A stretch of DNA of 64,000 nt from Cycas panzhihuaensis. Taxonomy: Eukaryota; Cycadophyta. Position 1 is the stretch's first letter. Every line of letters begins with the position of its first letter. The stretch covers positions 148,807,741 to 148,871,740 of the forward strand of contig CM041465.1 of assembly GCA_023213395.1 (NCBI GenBank), given 5' to 3'. The notes below the pieces were generated by a model that searched no databases, had not been told where the DNA came from, and worked only from the letters and a program-made list of their open reading frames with translations. A program made the position numbers and the translations under genes. Positions 51,961 to 61,240 of the stretch are shown here, piece after piece.

Positions 51961-53025
51961 TTACTTGGACTCATAGGCCTATTGACAATCCTTTAAATGA
52001 GGTTCGTGATAGGTTGCTTCGTGGCGCTAACCACTAACCACTTCACTACAAGGCTTTGGCAGATGGTCGGGCTCCCTATTCTAGGATGGGCTCATGGTCC
52101 TATGGGGTCCTTCGATATACCTTCTGGTACGTGGAGGCTCAAATCTGTGAGTGAGCTTTGTCCAAGGCCTGGGTATTGGGTCCTTCTGTATCCCCTCACT
52201 TCACACGTTGGTGTAAAATCCAAGTGTGCTTAGCCAATAACGACAGATGGAACGTAATATTTATAGACCTCTGGAACAAGGTCTTTATGGCTAGGAACGG
52301 GTAGTTGCCAAACAGAGTTACCTACCTGTGGAATGGAGGACAAACATAGTGTAGATGCAGGGAGATACAATTTTTTTTTTTTTTTTTTCTTTTTTTTAAT
52401 CTTTTTGTGTTTTTATAAATAAAGTTTCAAATATAGAATGAGCAAGTGAAAGATGTAAAGAAAATGTAGGAAGATCAAGTCTGAGGGCACTTTCCTGAAT
52501 AATAAAAGAAAATTGTAGTGCAATTAACCGTACGGACTGGTAAGGAGGTCAAAAATTCGACTTCCTCGAAATTGGTCAAATCTAGACTCAAATGAAAGAT
52601 CTTTTCGAGGGGAACTCAGATTTGGTGTTAGATTTTTGATCCGACTCTTCGTTGGAGAGAAAAAGGTTGTTGAAATTTGGATTTGTAGCTAGGTTATTTT
52701 GTTATTTTCCTTCATTTCTCCTCACACGTGTGATGAACAGGGCCATAGCATATATCAACAAAACACTCTCTTCAAGAGCTTTGGATTGGTACTAGATTTG
52801 TCTGGTAAAATGGACCATACAACGAGAAATGACGAAAAGAAGGTCCATGTGGGCAGTTGTCGTACTCCTTTAGATTTAGGGCAAATGGTCAAGAATTTGC
52901 ATTCGAGCATTTAGAAGAAGTTGATCAACGTGGTGAGGCACACCTGCTCACCAAATTTCGGGTGATTTTGAGCAGGTTGATTTTGGGTTGTACGGTTGTA
53001 TGGATCTGTCTGTACGACAATACTA
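51961..53025 (-). other. copia4 leader (5' part outside the window)
   Basis: No protein signature. A GTGTAAAATCCAAGTGTGC block (about 52212-52230) matches the ATAAAATCCAAGT blocks in the copia2b and copia3 leaders. A T-run is at 52371-52398. The block near 52910-52985 resembles the copia3 leader near 36645-36710. Gypsy3 interrupts it at 53025. Confidence 0.7.
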
Positions 53026-53404
53026 TGTGCTTCTACCTATCAACTTGCATAAGTAGGCACAAGAGACAACGATGCTAAATACAATTCAATCAAAACATTC
53101 AGAATACTACAAGTCCATGAGGCAAAAACCATAATCATTGCATTATGACGGGTTGCTTCTAGTTCTATCACAACGAGAGGCAACCTGGAGCAGTACACAG
53201 TCTCCGGGACAATACATAGCAAGTACAGAATACGCAGGCGCGTTGCGCTCTATAACAAAAGCATCTACATACACACCCAGATTGTTCTTCTACATTTATT
53301 CTTTGTCTTTTGTAGTTGCAGGCTAAGTTGGATGCAGCCGTTCCTTTGGTTCCATATGTGACCGATTACATTAATCAGGTTGCAACTAAATTAGCCCGCA
53401 CACA
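53026..53404 (-). repeat. gypsy3 3' LTR
   Basis: 379 bp, ends TGTGCTTC...CCGCACACA on the plus strand. The first 295 bp match 60392-60682. The rest has no partner because copia5 splits the other LTR. Confidence 0.85.
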
Positions 53405-53420
53405 TCTCTCCCACCACAAT

Positions 53421-53639
53421 CCTTACGAATGCTACCACTCGTAAGCAACAAAAATTTCAAAACTAAAGTATTACAATTAAAAAAGAAATTCAGCCCTCTC
53501 ATTCTTTCCTGATTTTTGCCATTTCAGCGTGAATCCTCTGCGGATCTGGCTGGTAAATTGTACAGGGTGAACTTATGCCTTGCTTCCTACAATGGTCATA
53601 AAGGATCCCAATGTCATATAACACTTGCAACTAGGCCAT
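53421..53639 (-). other. gypsy3 3' untranslated stretch or extra-ORF tail
   Basis: The minus strand can be read VLYDIGILYDHCRKQGI and CTIYQPDPQRIHAEMAKIRK, which may be the end of the extra ORF in a shifted frame, then AT-rich sequence to the purine tract. Confidence 0.45.
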
Positions 53640-54780
53640 TGTTGGCTTCTCACCCAAGTGTAGTTGTTCGATTTCTTCCTCTAGTTCACTCTTCCTTGTT
53701 TCTAGAGAAAGCAATTCACTTCTTAATGAAGAAATCATTGACCAAAAACAATTAGCATACTCGACATCTTCTCGTGTCTACATAATTCAGGCTTCTAGCT
53801 TATGTATTACCTTTTCCAATCCCTGTGGGATTTGCGCGGCAAACATGGCATAAAAAATTGGCACTAAATGATCCACTCTGGACGTGTCACCTACCCAATG
53901 CAGGATGAATTTGATAAAAAGTTCTAGCTTTGCTTCGCAGGCTGCTAATTGATCCTCTACCTTTTGAATCCGTTGCCAATCTAGCTGGGGCCTCTTCCTT
54001 TGGGTTTCAAGTTTGCTTACCAGTTGACAAATAACTTTCGCCAGAGACGAGACCTTCCAATGTGCCACATTATGTGGTTGGCATCCCATTAGATCGATCC
54101 CTTCCTCCACCCATTCCTCACTCTTAAAATTGAAATCTACTTCGACAGTCTGATTATTTAAAATTTCAATTATTTCCTACTTAGCTTTTTCTGTTGCCAT
54201 TTTCCTCTTCTTTCTTCTTTCTTCTTTTGTAATTACAGGCTTCTTAGACTGCGGGACCGACTGGTTCTTCCTCAACTTCTTTCTTAACCGACATCCCATC
54301 TTCTACTTTTTGCTTCCCACTTCTTATCTTGTCCTTTCTGTTTCTTTCCTCCCTTGTCGTTTCCTCAACAATCTTCTTCTATTTTTCTTGTATGTTTTCT
54401 TTGGCTGGCGAGGTCACCTCTTCTCGTTGTTGCTTCCCCTTATTCACCTCTAATGGTGTCAGTTGGAGGTTGCTTGCTTGACTTTTCCTCAGGAAGTGAT
54501 CCTTTACCTTTTCTTGAATTTCGCCATGATTTTTCCCCGCATATACGAAATGATTTATCCGTCCTACCATAATTGATTGCCCTTGTTCTGCCGAAGGTAG
54601 CTCCAACTCGGGACATTGTGAATATAATAATCCTTGAAATAAACTTTGACGATAGAAGACTGCAGATTGTGAACTGGCCTTGATATTATGCGACTTTTCC
54701 AAAACTTCCCTGAAAGAAATGAGGCCCAATTAAATTTATCTTCCTGCGCCACTCGCAGAAGCATCGATCTCATCTCTGTA
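53640..54780 (-). pseudogene. gypsy3 extra 3' ORF, C-terminal part
   Basis: Segments in order of translation: LRVAQEDKFNWASFLSGKF (the NW-x-x-F block shared with gypsy1 and gypsy2), FYRQSLFQGLLYSQCPELEL, MVGRINHFVYAGKNHGEIQE, a Lys/Glu-rich region, then 53787-54110 with HWKVSSLAKVICQLVSKLET and WQRIQKVEDQLAACEAKLEL, and a final coiled coil SSLRSELLSLETRKSELEEE. Frames change at about 54560 and 53790. Overall plan equals that of gypsy2: conserved block, basic region, coiled coil. Confidence 0.7.
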
Positions 54781-55152
54781 GGTATATATAATTTTTTTTT
54801 GGCTCAAAATCACTCGAGTAAAAAGGAAGTGAGCCACCCAACGTCTGTGTTCATCTGCAATGCCAGTGATACAAATACCAGATGTGGAAATATCTAATAC
54901 TTGTACCCCTAATTGTTTTGTCGCCTGTTTCCTTGGGATTCTTTTATCTTTGGGCACCTTCTCACCTGAATCGGGCAACCTTGAGACTTGCGCAATGGCC
55001 TTTGCCGAGATATCCAAAAGCTTCGGTTGATGGGCTACCACTTGAACCATTACAGACAAAAATTTAGTGGCTGCTAGAAACAATCCGATTTGCACATATT
55101 GTGCAAATCCTGCCTTTGTCAGGTTTACCTTCCTCACATCATCCTCTGGCAT
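54736..55152 (-). CDS. gypsy3 extra 3' ORF, middle part
   Basis: 138 residues open on the minus strand: MPEDDVRKVNLTKAGFAQYV, QIGLFLAATKFLSVMVQVVA, QPKLLDISAKAIAQVSRLPD, then GICITGIADEHRRWVAHFLF, TRVILSQKKIIYTYRDEIDA. The final portion aligns with gypsy2 (GIRVADIMDGRLQWVAKVIN, KYTYIQGG). Its function is unknown. Confidence 0.7.
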   Translation of the reverse strand: MPEDDVRKVNLTKAGFAQYVQIGLFLAATKFLSVMVQVVAHQPKLLDISAKAIAQVSRLPDSGEKVPKDKRIPRKQATKQLGVQVLDISTSGICITGIADEHRRWVAHFLFTRVILSQKKIIYTYRDEIDASASGAGR

Positions 55153-55893
55153 ATTGTTCTAATCATTCTGGATTCCTTCGTCATCTGTCTCTCGGAAATT
55201 AATTTGAATATCCACAATATTCTTCATTCTAGTCTTTTGCAATTGCCTTCGGAGTTTTTTGTTCTTTGGCTTGTTTTCTACCTTTAAATCTTGTTGTCTT
55301 GTAACCTGCAACCATGCAAAACCACTATCATTCTAAATTATGGTTGCAATAACTAAGTTGCAATCAAGTCGTGTCACATTTAATCTCCTCTTGTGCATGG
55401 CGGCCACCTGTCGCTGCAATTACTCTTCGAATCGTCTTGATTCGTGGGCCAATCTTACTATCATGATTACTAGAGATTTCTGTCGAACGACTACCGCTAG
55501 CATTAACCACTCATACCCCAACTTCATTTCTGCTTTTTCTATTTTTCCTTTCGACGATTCAGATTTCTCATTTCCTTTTTTTATTCCCTTTTCCGTTACT
55601 CCTTTGATGTGATCGTCTTCTTCCTTCCCAATCTTGTTATTTCTTTATCACTTCTAGCATCTTGACACTTGGTTACCTTCCCTGTTTTGATACGTAATCA
55701 AAACTCTTCACCTTTTTAGTTATGACCATTTCGAGTTGCAACAACTTCCTATTTCTAATTGCACTTTTCTTTATCTAGGTTGTGATTCTTCGTGGCACAA
55801 GTTGCAACTTACGATCTTTTGTTGTTCTTGGTTGCACTTGATTGCAATTCCTGGTTACACCCAGTTGCAATCTTTTGCTATTCCCGATTGTGC
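55153..55893 (-). pseudogene. gypsy3 extra ORF, decayed N-terminal region
   Basis: Frame-broken but protein-like on the minus strand: KKGNEKSESSKGKIEKAEMK, LGYEWLMLAVVVRQKSLVIM, IVRLAHESRRFEE, LQRQVAAMHKRRLNVTRLD. It links the coiled-coil repeat to the conserved middle part. Confidence 0.5.
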
Positions 55894-56260
55894 CTAGTTG
55901 CAATCTTTTGCCATTCCTGGTTGCGCCTGGTTACAATCTTTTGCTATTCCTGATTGCAATCGCTTTACTTTCCTGGTTGTGACCTTCGCCTTCCTAGTTG
56001 CAACCTTTTGCATCCCGGATTGCAATTGTTTTGCTTCCCTGGTTACAACCTTTTGTGTTCCAGGTTGCAACCTCTTTGCTTCCTTGGTTGCAACCTTTTG
56101 CATCCTAGATTGCAACAACTTTACTTCCTTGTTTGCATCTTTCTGCATTTCGAGTTGCAACCGCTTTGTTTCTTTGGTTGAATCCTTCTTTAATTGTCGC
56201 ATCTTAAAATCAAGTTCCATAATTTGAAATCATTGAAGAAAATCTGCTCCCATGGTTTTT
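55840..56260 (-). repeat. gypsy3 coding minisatellite (Lys-rich coiled coil)
   Basis: The minus strand (55894-56220) encodes repeated units on the pattern MQKVATKEAKRLQSG, with K, A, T, E and Q dominating. In DNA this is a tandem array of GGTTGCAACCTTTTGC-type units of 18 or 36 bp (plus-strand view). Probably the start of the extra ORF (MELDFKMRQLKKDSTKETKR). A C-run and T-run lie just beyond (56268-56292). Confidence 0.75.
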
Positions 56261-56292
56261 GTGCACCCACCCCCCCCCCCCGTTTTTTTTTT

Positions 56293-57500
56293 AACTTACC
56301 ATATATCGTTTTAGTCAATTTCTATTGACTGGTTTATCAAGCAATGTTCCATCGAGTTGTTGGAGTTGCATTGCTCCATTATGTCGAATTTGGTTTATCT
56401 TATACGGACTGAGCCATTGCAGTTTTAGCTTTCCTGGCTTTGTGTGAAATTTACTATCATACAAAAGTACGAGGTCTCCTTGAAATTGCAGGACTTTAAG
56501 ATGTTGATCATGCCATGCTTTTTGTCTCTACTTTTTTGCTTTCAATTCCCATAAAGCCCTTGTCCATTTTTCATCCAACTTCATTAAATCTAAAAATCGT
56601 TGGTCTCGTGAATCATCTTCTGATAGCCGTAATCCAGATGCTACTTGTAGGCTCTCCGTTTGAAATTCTAGAGGAAGTACGGCTTCTAACCCATAGATCA
56701 ATTGAAACGGTGTTTGTTTATGGGGTCTTTTTATTGTTGTCTTATCAGCCCATAACACAGAATGAAAATACTCTGCCTAGTTTGTTCGTCCTTCATTACA
56801 GATTTTGGAAAGTGCCAATTTCAAAATTTTATTTGTACTCTCTACTTGCCCATTCGCTTGCAAGTTATATGGGAAAGATTTCAAATGCTGAATCAAGAAT
56901 TCCTAATGTGAGATGCTTTATTGTTTCATTAAGAAAGTTACTTCCCTAGTTAGAAACAATTTCTAAGGGATAGCCAAATCAAATGATTATTATTTCATAC
57001 AAAACTTGGGTTGCACTATGGGTATCACGTCTTCATTATCTTCGTTTTAGTCCATTTTGTTAAAAATTTTGTGGCTACCAAAATATATCTTGCATTCGTA
57101 CGCCTAGCCGGTGGACTAAGAGGCCTGACAAAATCCAATCTCCATTTTTCAAATCGAGCTTGGGCCATTATAGGACATAAGGGCATAAAATGATTCCTTG
57201 TCAGCTTTCCCACTCGTTGGCATGCGTTGCAACCTGCACCTATTTCTGTACATCTTAAAAAATCGTTGGCCACCAGAGTCTTGCCAACAAAATTTTCTTA
57301 ATTGTGGACTTGGTACTTTGATGTCTTGCTGTGGCTTCCTCATGAGCCTCTCTAATGAGAGTTTCGACTTCATGCTCCATTATTAGAACTTGATCTGGTC
57401 CCAACCATAATCGTGCTTGGCCTATCAGAGAACAAGGAAACACAAGATACCAAAATTGTTTTTGCCATTTTTTCTTCATTATGTTAATACATTGTTCCAG
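56293..57500 (-). pseudogene. gypsy3 integrase
   Basis: Zinc region: LWLGPDQVLIMEHEVETLI, REAHEEATARHQSTKSTIKK, ILLARLWWPTIF, CNACQRVGKLTRNHFMPLCP. Core: LDFVRPLSPPARRTNARYIL, VATKFLTKWTKTK (first catalytic Asp changed to Lys), IVSNXGSNFLNETI-like residues, then RPHKQTPFQLIYGLEAVLPL. C-terminus: WTRALWELKAKK, LVLLYDSKFHTKPGKLKLQW and NGAMQLQQLDG. Many stops. No chromodomain. Confidence 0.82.
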
Positions 57501-57990
57501 GTGTTTTTTAGATTGGTCTGGGCAACCATCATATTTAGGTAATTCACAAAATATTTTAGCAAAAGCTTATTTCCCTTGTACATTCTTCTTTATTTGCGGC
57601 AGTTTTGATTGTATATTTTCTCCTCCCTCCTTTTCCAAAGAATCTATACATAATTCCAAATGATAACACGAAGTTGGTTTTGTTTCTTCCCAAGCGTTGT
57701 AAAACCAATTCAACATGTAAGATGATGAAGGGTTGTTTGGCAACGTTGGTTGTATTTGAAAATCCATCTCAAAACAAGGACTTACTGTCAATTCTATAGT
57801 GGCAGTTGTGGAGGAAGCTCGACCTTCGTCTTCAATTTTCTGTATCTACGGTATACCTGAACACAAGGGAAAAATTATCGTCTTTTCTTCTGCTAGCAGA
57901 GTGAATGTGTGTTTTCCCCAATCTTAGATAGCTTTCGTAGCCAATAGCCAAGGTCTCCCCAATAAGGTTAGGTAAGTCCTCCTTTGATCT
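57501..57990 (-). pseudogene. gypsy3 protease-integrase junction with RT and RNase H missing
   Basis: After the protease C-terminus (LLGRPWLLATKAI, HTFTLLAEEKTIIFPL) comes an unassigned 74-residue segment (57567-57791, FNAWEE and CYHLELCIDSLEKEG regions), then directly the linker and zinc region of integrase. In gypsy2 about 2.3 kb separates the same points, and in gypsy1 about 1.9 kb. Confidence 0.75.
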
Positions 57991-58560
57991 TGCATTCAGA
58001 TTACTACAAAATCTAATAATATGGTAACTTTTGCCACAGTTACTGGAATGCTCAACAGTGTACCCATAGGTCTCATTTGCAATTGATTAGCTAATTTAAT
58101 GGAATAATCAAGGGCAACCACATTGGGTCTTCCTGGAGCTATCCAAGAAGATTCAGGTAACACGTTTACTCCCAAGCCCCCATCCACAATTGTTTAACAT
58201 AAGATTGTTCCAAAGACCATCATTAAGATTCTGGGATCTACTCCTATATCCTTTATAGCCCTAAGTACTGGTTTTTCAATTTGTTCGAGTACTAATTGCT
58301 GGAAGTAACCTGCTTCCCACCATTTAAATACAACTGAGATAGGAATTGATACTCCTAATTCAGTAAGTATATCTTTTACAGTTTGTAATTGTTGCCAAGG
58401 ATTCATACCTTTTTGTATTGGTTGTGGTTGCACCACTCTCCTTTTATAATGTAAGCCTTTAAATCTTTCTTGTTGTAATTCTTCTTGTTGTGCTTCCCCC
58501 ATAGTATCTTGAAGGATTTTCACTGCTTCCTATAGTCGCTATTTCTCGACTATTGGATTT
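57991..58560 (-). pseudogene. gypsy3 retropepsin
   Basis: IVDGGLGVNVLPESSWIAPG (DGG active site, near 58150-58195), RPNVVALDYSIKLANQLQMR, PMGTLLSIPVTVAKVTILLD. The preceding segment (58194-58523) has QTVKDILTELGVSIPISVVF, KWWEAGYFQQLVLEQIEKPV and VDPRILMMVFG, equivalent to the lead-in of gypsy2 (VIDWIKGGVLQKGITKSLKQ, DPMVTMSVLG). A stop sits just before the DGG. Confidence 0.85.
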
Positions 58561-59370
58561 GGAAATTTATCTTAAGGAGGGGGTCCCATTGTTCTGCCAC
58601 TACGCGTTTGCAAATACATCGATTTTTCCTGGTCCAAAACCACATCTACTAGATTTGCATTTTGAATTTAATTATTCTTTGGGCAGTTTGCCCATTCATG
58701 ATTTGCTGGTCCACATTCTTCACAAATAAATTCTCCTCCTTTCTTTTCTAGTGGACACTCAGATCTATAATGTCCCCATCTTTGACATAAGAAACAACGA
58801 ATTGGTCTCGTTTTTCCTTTATATTGCTTTGATGTTCCACGTTACATTCTTTGTGAATAAATATTATGAACTTCTCCTTCATTGTTTTTGGGTCTAAAAT
58901 AACATTCCCATATAGTATGGTTTGTTTCTTCGACAATTTTCACACCATTTTATCAATCCTCCATGCTTATTCTTCAGGTGTCCTTGCTGATTCCAAGGTC
59001 GGGGATACCAAATATTTTCCCTTGATTTTTCAAGTCGAAAGTGAGACAATTTTGCACATAGCTTCTTTGACTCCTGATTTTGCTGCATATTGATTGGGAC
59101 AAGAACTGATGGTTGCTACTTTAATGCTTCCACCTCTTTCCGCAAGGCTTCAATTTCTAAATTGGTGCCCATCTGCGATGTTTGCATAGATTGTGTTGCA
59201 ATTCCTGTTATTGGAAAATATGTTGATGATTGCGTCGCCATCTGGGAGTAAGCTGATTTCATCTGATTTTCAAATTTGAGAGCTAGCTCCCTTATTTGTT
59301 CGTAACTATTCATTGGATGTAGCATAACTTTATCTTTGAGCTGTCGTACCAATCCTTGCACAAAAATATT
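58561..59370 (-). pseudogene. gypsy3 nucleocapsid and Gag C-terminus
   Basis: GLVRQLKDKVMLHPMNSYEQ, IRELALKFENQMKSAYSQMA, LEIEALRKEVEALK (59116-59361), then knuckles in broken frames: WCENC-RRNK-PYYMGMLF, CFLCQRWGHYRSECPLEKK-like and CEECGPANHEWANC-like. At least three CCHC-type sites can be traced between 58690 and 58960. Confidence 0.78.
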
Positions 59371-60324
59371 TCATTGCCAACATGGGATTGATTGTCGTTG
59401 CAGATTGCATTTTATTCATGATAACTTTCATTCTTTCATCAAAATCATTAACAGATTCCCTAGGATATTGTCAGATCTCTTCCAAAGTCTGTAGAATGGC
59501 TATTGGATCTCTCAGCTTTTGGAACCTATTAAAAATTGCTCTTGCAACTGATCCCAATTCAACTGTTGTGTTGCTACATACTGAAACCATGCAACTTCTG
59601 GTCCTCTAAACATTGAGAAAAAATGGGCTTTTATTTCTCCCTGATCCACAATTCTTTTAATTTGGATCATATTTTTGAATAACGCCAGATGATCACCCAG
59701 ATCCATGGATCCATCAAATTGGAAGCTTGAGAACATTGAATCACTTTGCACAATAATATAAGGGATTGTACTCACCTGATTTCCTCCACCTGAAGCCCCA
59801 CTTTGTCCTCCTATAGGTTGTGCATTACTACCTGTTGTGCCTCCCATGCTGCTACCTTGGCTCGCCATTTGTAGCTTAAAAAGAGGATTTATTATATGGC
59901 TTGTAGTTCGGATTTCCAACAGATGATGATTCAAGGCTTGTTTGGCTACATTATATATTCCCAAGGTGATAGAATTTTTTTTCGGCATTATTGTTTCATT
60001 TTTTCGCAGATTTTCTTCTTCCACAGAATCTTGTTGACTACACGTTACTTGCTCTAGTTCTTTGTTTATAGGATCCTCTTCTAATGCACACCCTTGGTTA
60101 TTTTCATCTTTTGCCTGGGTCTCAGTTGCTCTCAGCTTCTGTTCTTTCATCGCATCCTTGTTTCTTGACTTTCTCCTTTCCGTCTAGTGTGCAGATGGCC
60201 GCCTCTTCACCTGCTTTCTTGGTGTAATTGCAAATCTGGGCTTACATATTCCTGTTTGAAGTCTTTTTCTCGCCCAATATTCCTCTCGATCGCAGTGTGA
60301 TTCAACTTCTGCTCTGGGTGGCAT
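59371..60324 (-). pseudogene. gypsy3 gag
   Basis: Start MPPRAEVESHCDREEYWARK at 60324 (minus strand), then open 59512-60150 with a Glu/Gln-rich start, a Ser/Gly/Gln-rich stretch (MASQGSSMGGTTGSNAQPIG), and the capsid: FSSFQFDGSMDLGDHLALFK, NMIQIKRIVDQGEIKAHFFS, MFRGPEVAWFQYVATQQLNW, DQLQEQFLIGSKS. The equivalent blocks of gypsy2 are LIFNDTSDA and ACTLRGVPLAWY. A frameshift follows at about 59510. Confidence 0.88.
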
Positions 60325-60373
60325 AGAAGAGGACCCAATGTTTTTATTCAGTTCCACTCAACTTGGGCTCAAA

Positions 60374-60388
60374 ACGACAAGGGAACCA
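60374..60388 (-). promoter_or_regulatory. gypsy3 primer binding site
   Basis: Minus strand TGGTTCCCTTGTCGT, three bases from the LTR. Shares TGGTTCC with gypsy2. Confidence 0.75.
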
Positions 60389-60391
60389 ATG

Positions 60392-60682
60392 TGTGCTTCT
60401 ACCTATCAACCCGCATAAGTAGGCACAAGAGACAACGATGCTAAATACAATTCAATCAAAACATTCACAATACCACAAGTTCGTGAAGCCAAACCATAAT
60501 CATTGCATTATGACAGGTTGCTTCTGGTTCTCTCACAACGAGGCAACACGAGTAGTATACACGCTCGGAGCAATACACAAGAAGTACAAAATATGTAAAC
60601 GCATTGCACTCTGTGACAAAAGCAGCTACATACACACCCAGATTGTTCTTCTGCATTTATTCTTTCTCTCTTATAACTGCAG
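60392..60682 (-). repeat. gypsy3 5' LTR, part up to copia5
   Basis: Matches 53026-53321 and ends at TGCAG where copia5 begins. About 83 bp of LTR should lie beyond copia5. Confidence 0.85.
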
Positions 60683-61220
60683 TGTTAAATCTTATGTTTA
60701 CATGTTAAGCATATGTACTTTATTTCGTGTATATTTGTATTTTATGGGATGACTTATCACTTAAGTGATAAAGTACACACCCACATTCTTTTCTAGTGAC
60801 ATAACATTGTCACTTAAGGGTCAAATGACCCTTGTGCATTTTTGCTCACTTGAGAGCCCAAAAAGACACATCCCACATGCAAAGCGTGTAACTTGGATGT
60901 TTGAAACTTGTCAAACATTCAACGCCTTAGGTCTCTTCTGTAACTCTATATATTGAGACCACTTCTCATGTTTCTCATATGGAGTTTGACTTGTATTGTT
61001 ATGCTGCTAGTTTGCTAATCAAACTGATATTCATTTGGAGATTGGACTAATTCCATCTCCTCCTCATTTTGGTATCATCTTGCTGATACTCTTTCATATT
61101 TAGTCTTTTATCTTTAGTTAAATAGCTTTCATTATTAAGTATTGATCTCTTTGATTCTAGAATTAGAGTGGAACAATCTTCTAGATCTTGGTTTATGTAG
61201 GCTAAATGCCATCTTCAACA
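60683..61220 (+). repeat. copia5 5' LTR
   Basis: 538 bp, TG...CA. Contains TCACTTAAGTGA and TCACTTAAGGG words and a TATATATTGAG promoter candidate near 60948-60958. Confidence 0.85.
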
Positions 61221-61222
61221 TT

Positions 61223-61240
61223 TGGTATCAGAGCAAAAGA
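61223..61240 (+). promoter_or_regulatory. copia5 primer binding site
   Basis: TGGTATCAGAGCAAAAGA, initiator-Met type, two bases after the LTR. Confidence 0.95.

Larger units (their letters stand above)
29101..53025 (-). mobile_element. copia4: host copia element opened by three insertions
   Basis: Joining the pieces around the target repeats gives an ordered copia element: 3' LTR (to 29470), RNase H (29487-29650 and 37538-37860), RT, integrase, protease (40280-40446 and 50936-50980), gag (50980-51960) and leader (to 53025). Insertions are copia3, gypsy2 and gypsy3. Its own primer site and 5' LTR lie beyond the window. The left LTR limit is unresolved. Confidence 0.85.
53026..60682 (-). mobile_element. 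gypsy3: non-autonomous Tat-like gypsy lacking RT and RNase H
   Basis: The 3' LTR is 53026-53404 with purine tract GTGGTGGGAGAGA (complement of 53405-53417). The 5' LTR starts at 60392 beside primer site TGGTTCCCTTGTCG and is cut at 60682 by copia5. Between them: gag, zinc knuckles, protease, integrase, extra ORF, but no RT or RNase H. The left target repeat would be TACTA (53021-53025); the right one is beyond the window. Heavily decayed. Confidence 0.88.

Noticed and set aside
53300-53620. Exon-like stretch with apparent splice acceptors (TTGCAG then GCTAAG; TTTCAG then CGTGAA), first taken as a captured host gene.
   Set aside because: The first part lies inside the gypsy3 LTR, which ends at 53404 beside a clear purine tract. 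The second reads better on the minus strand as the end of the extra ORF.
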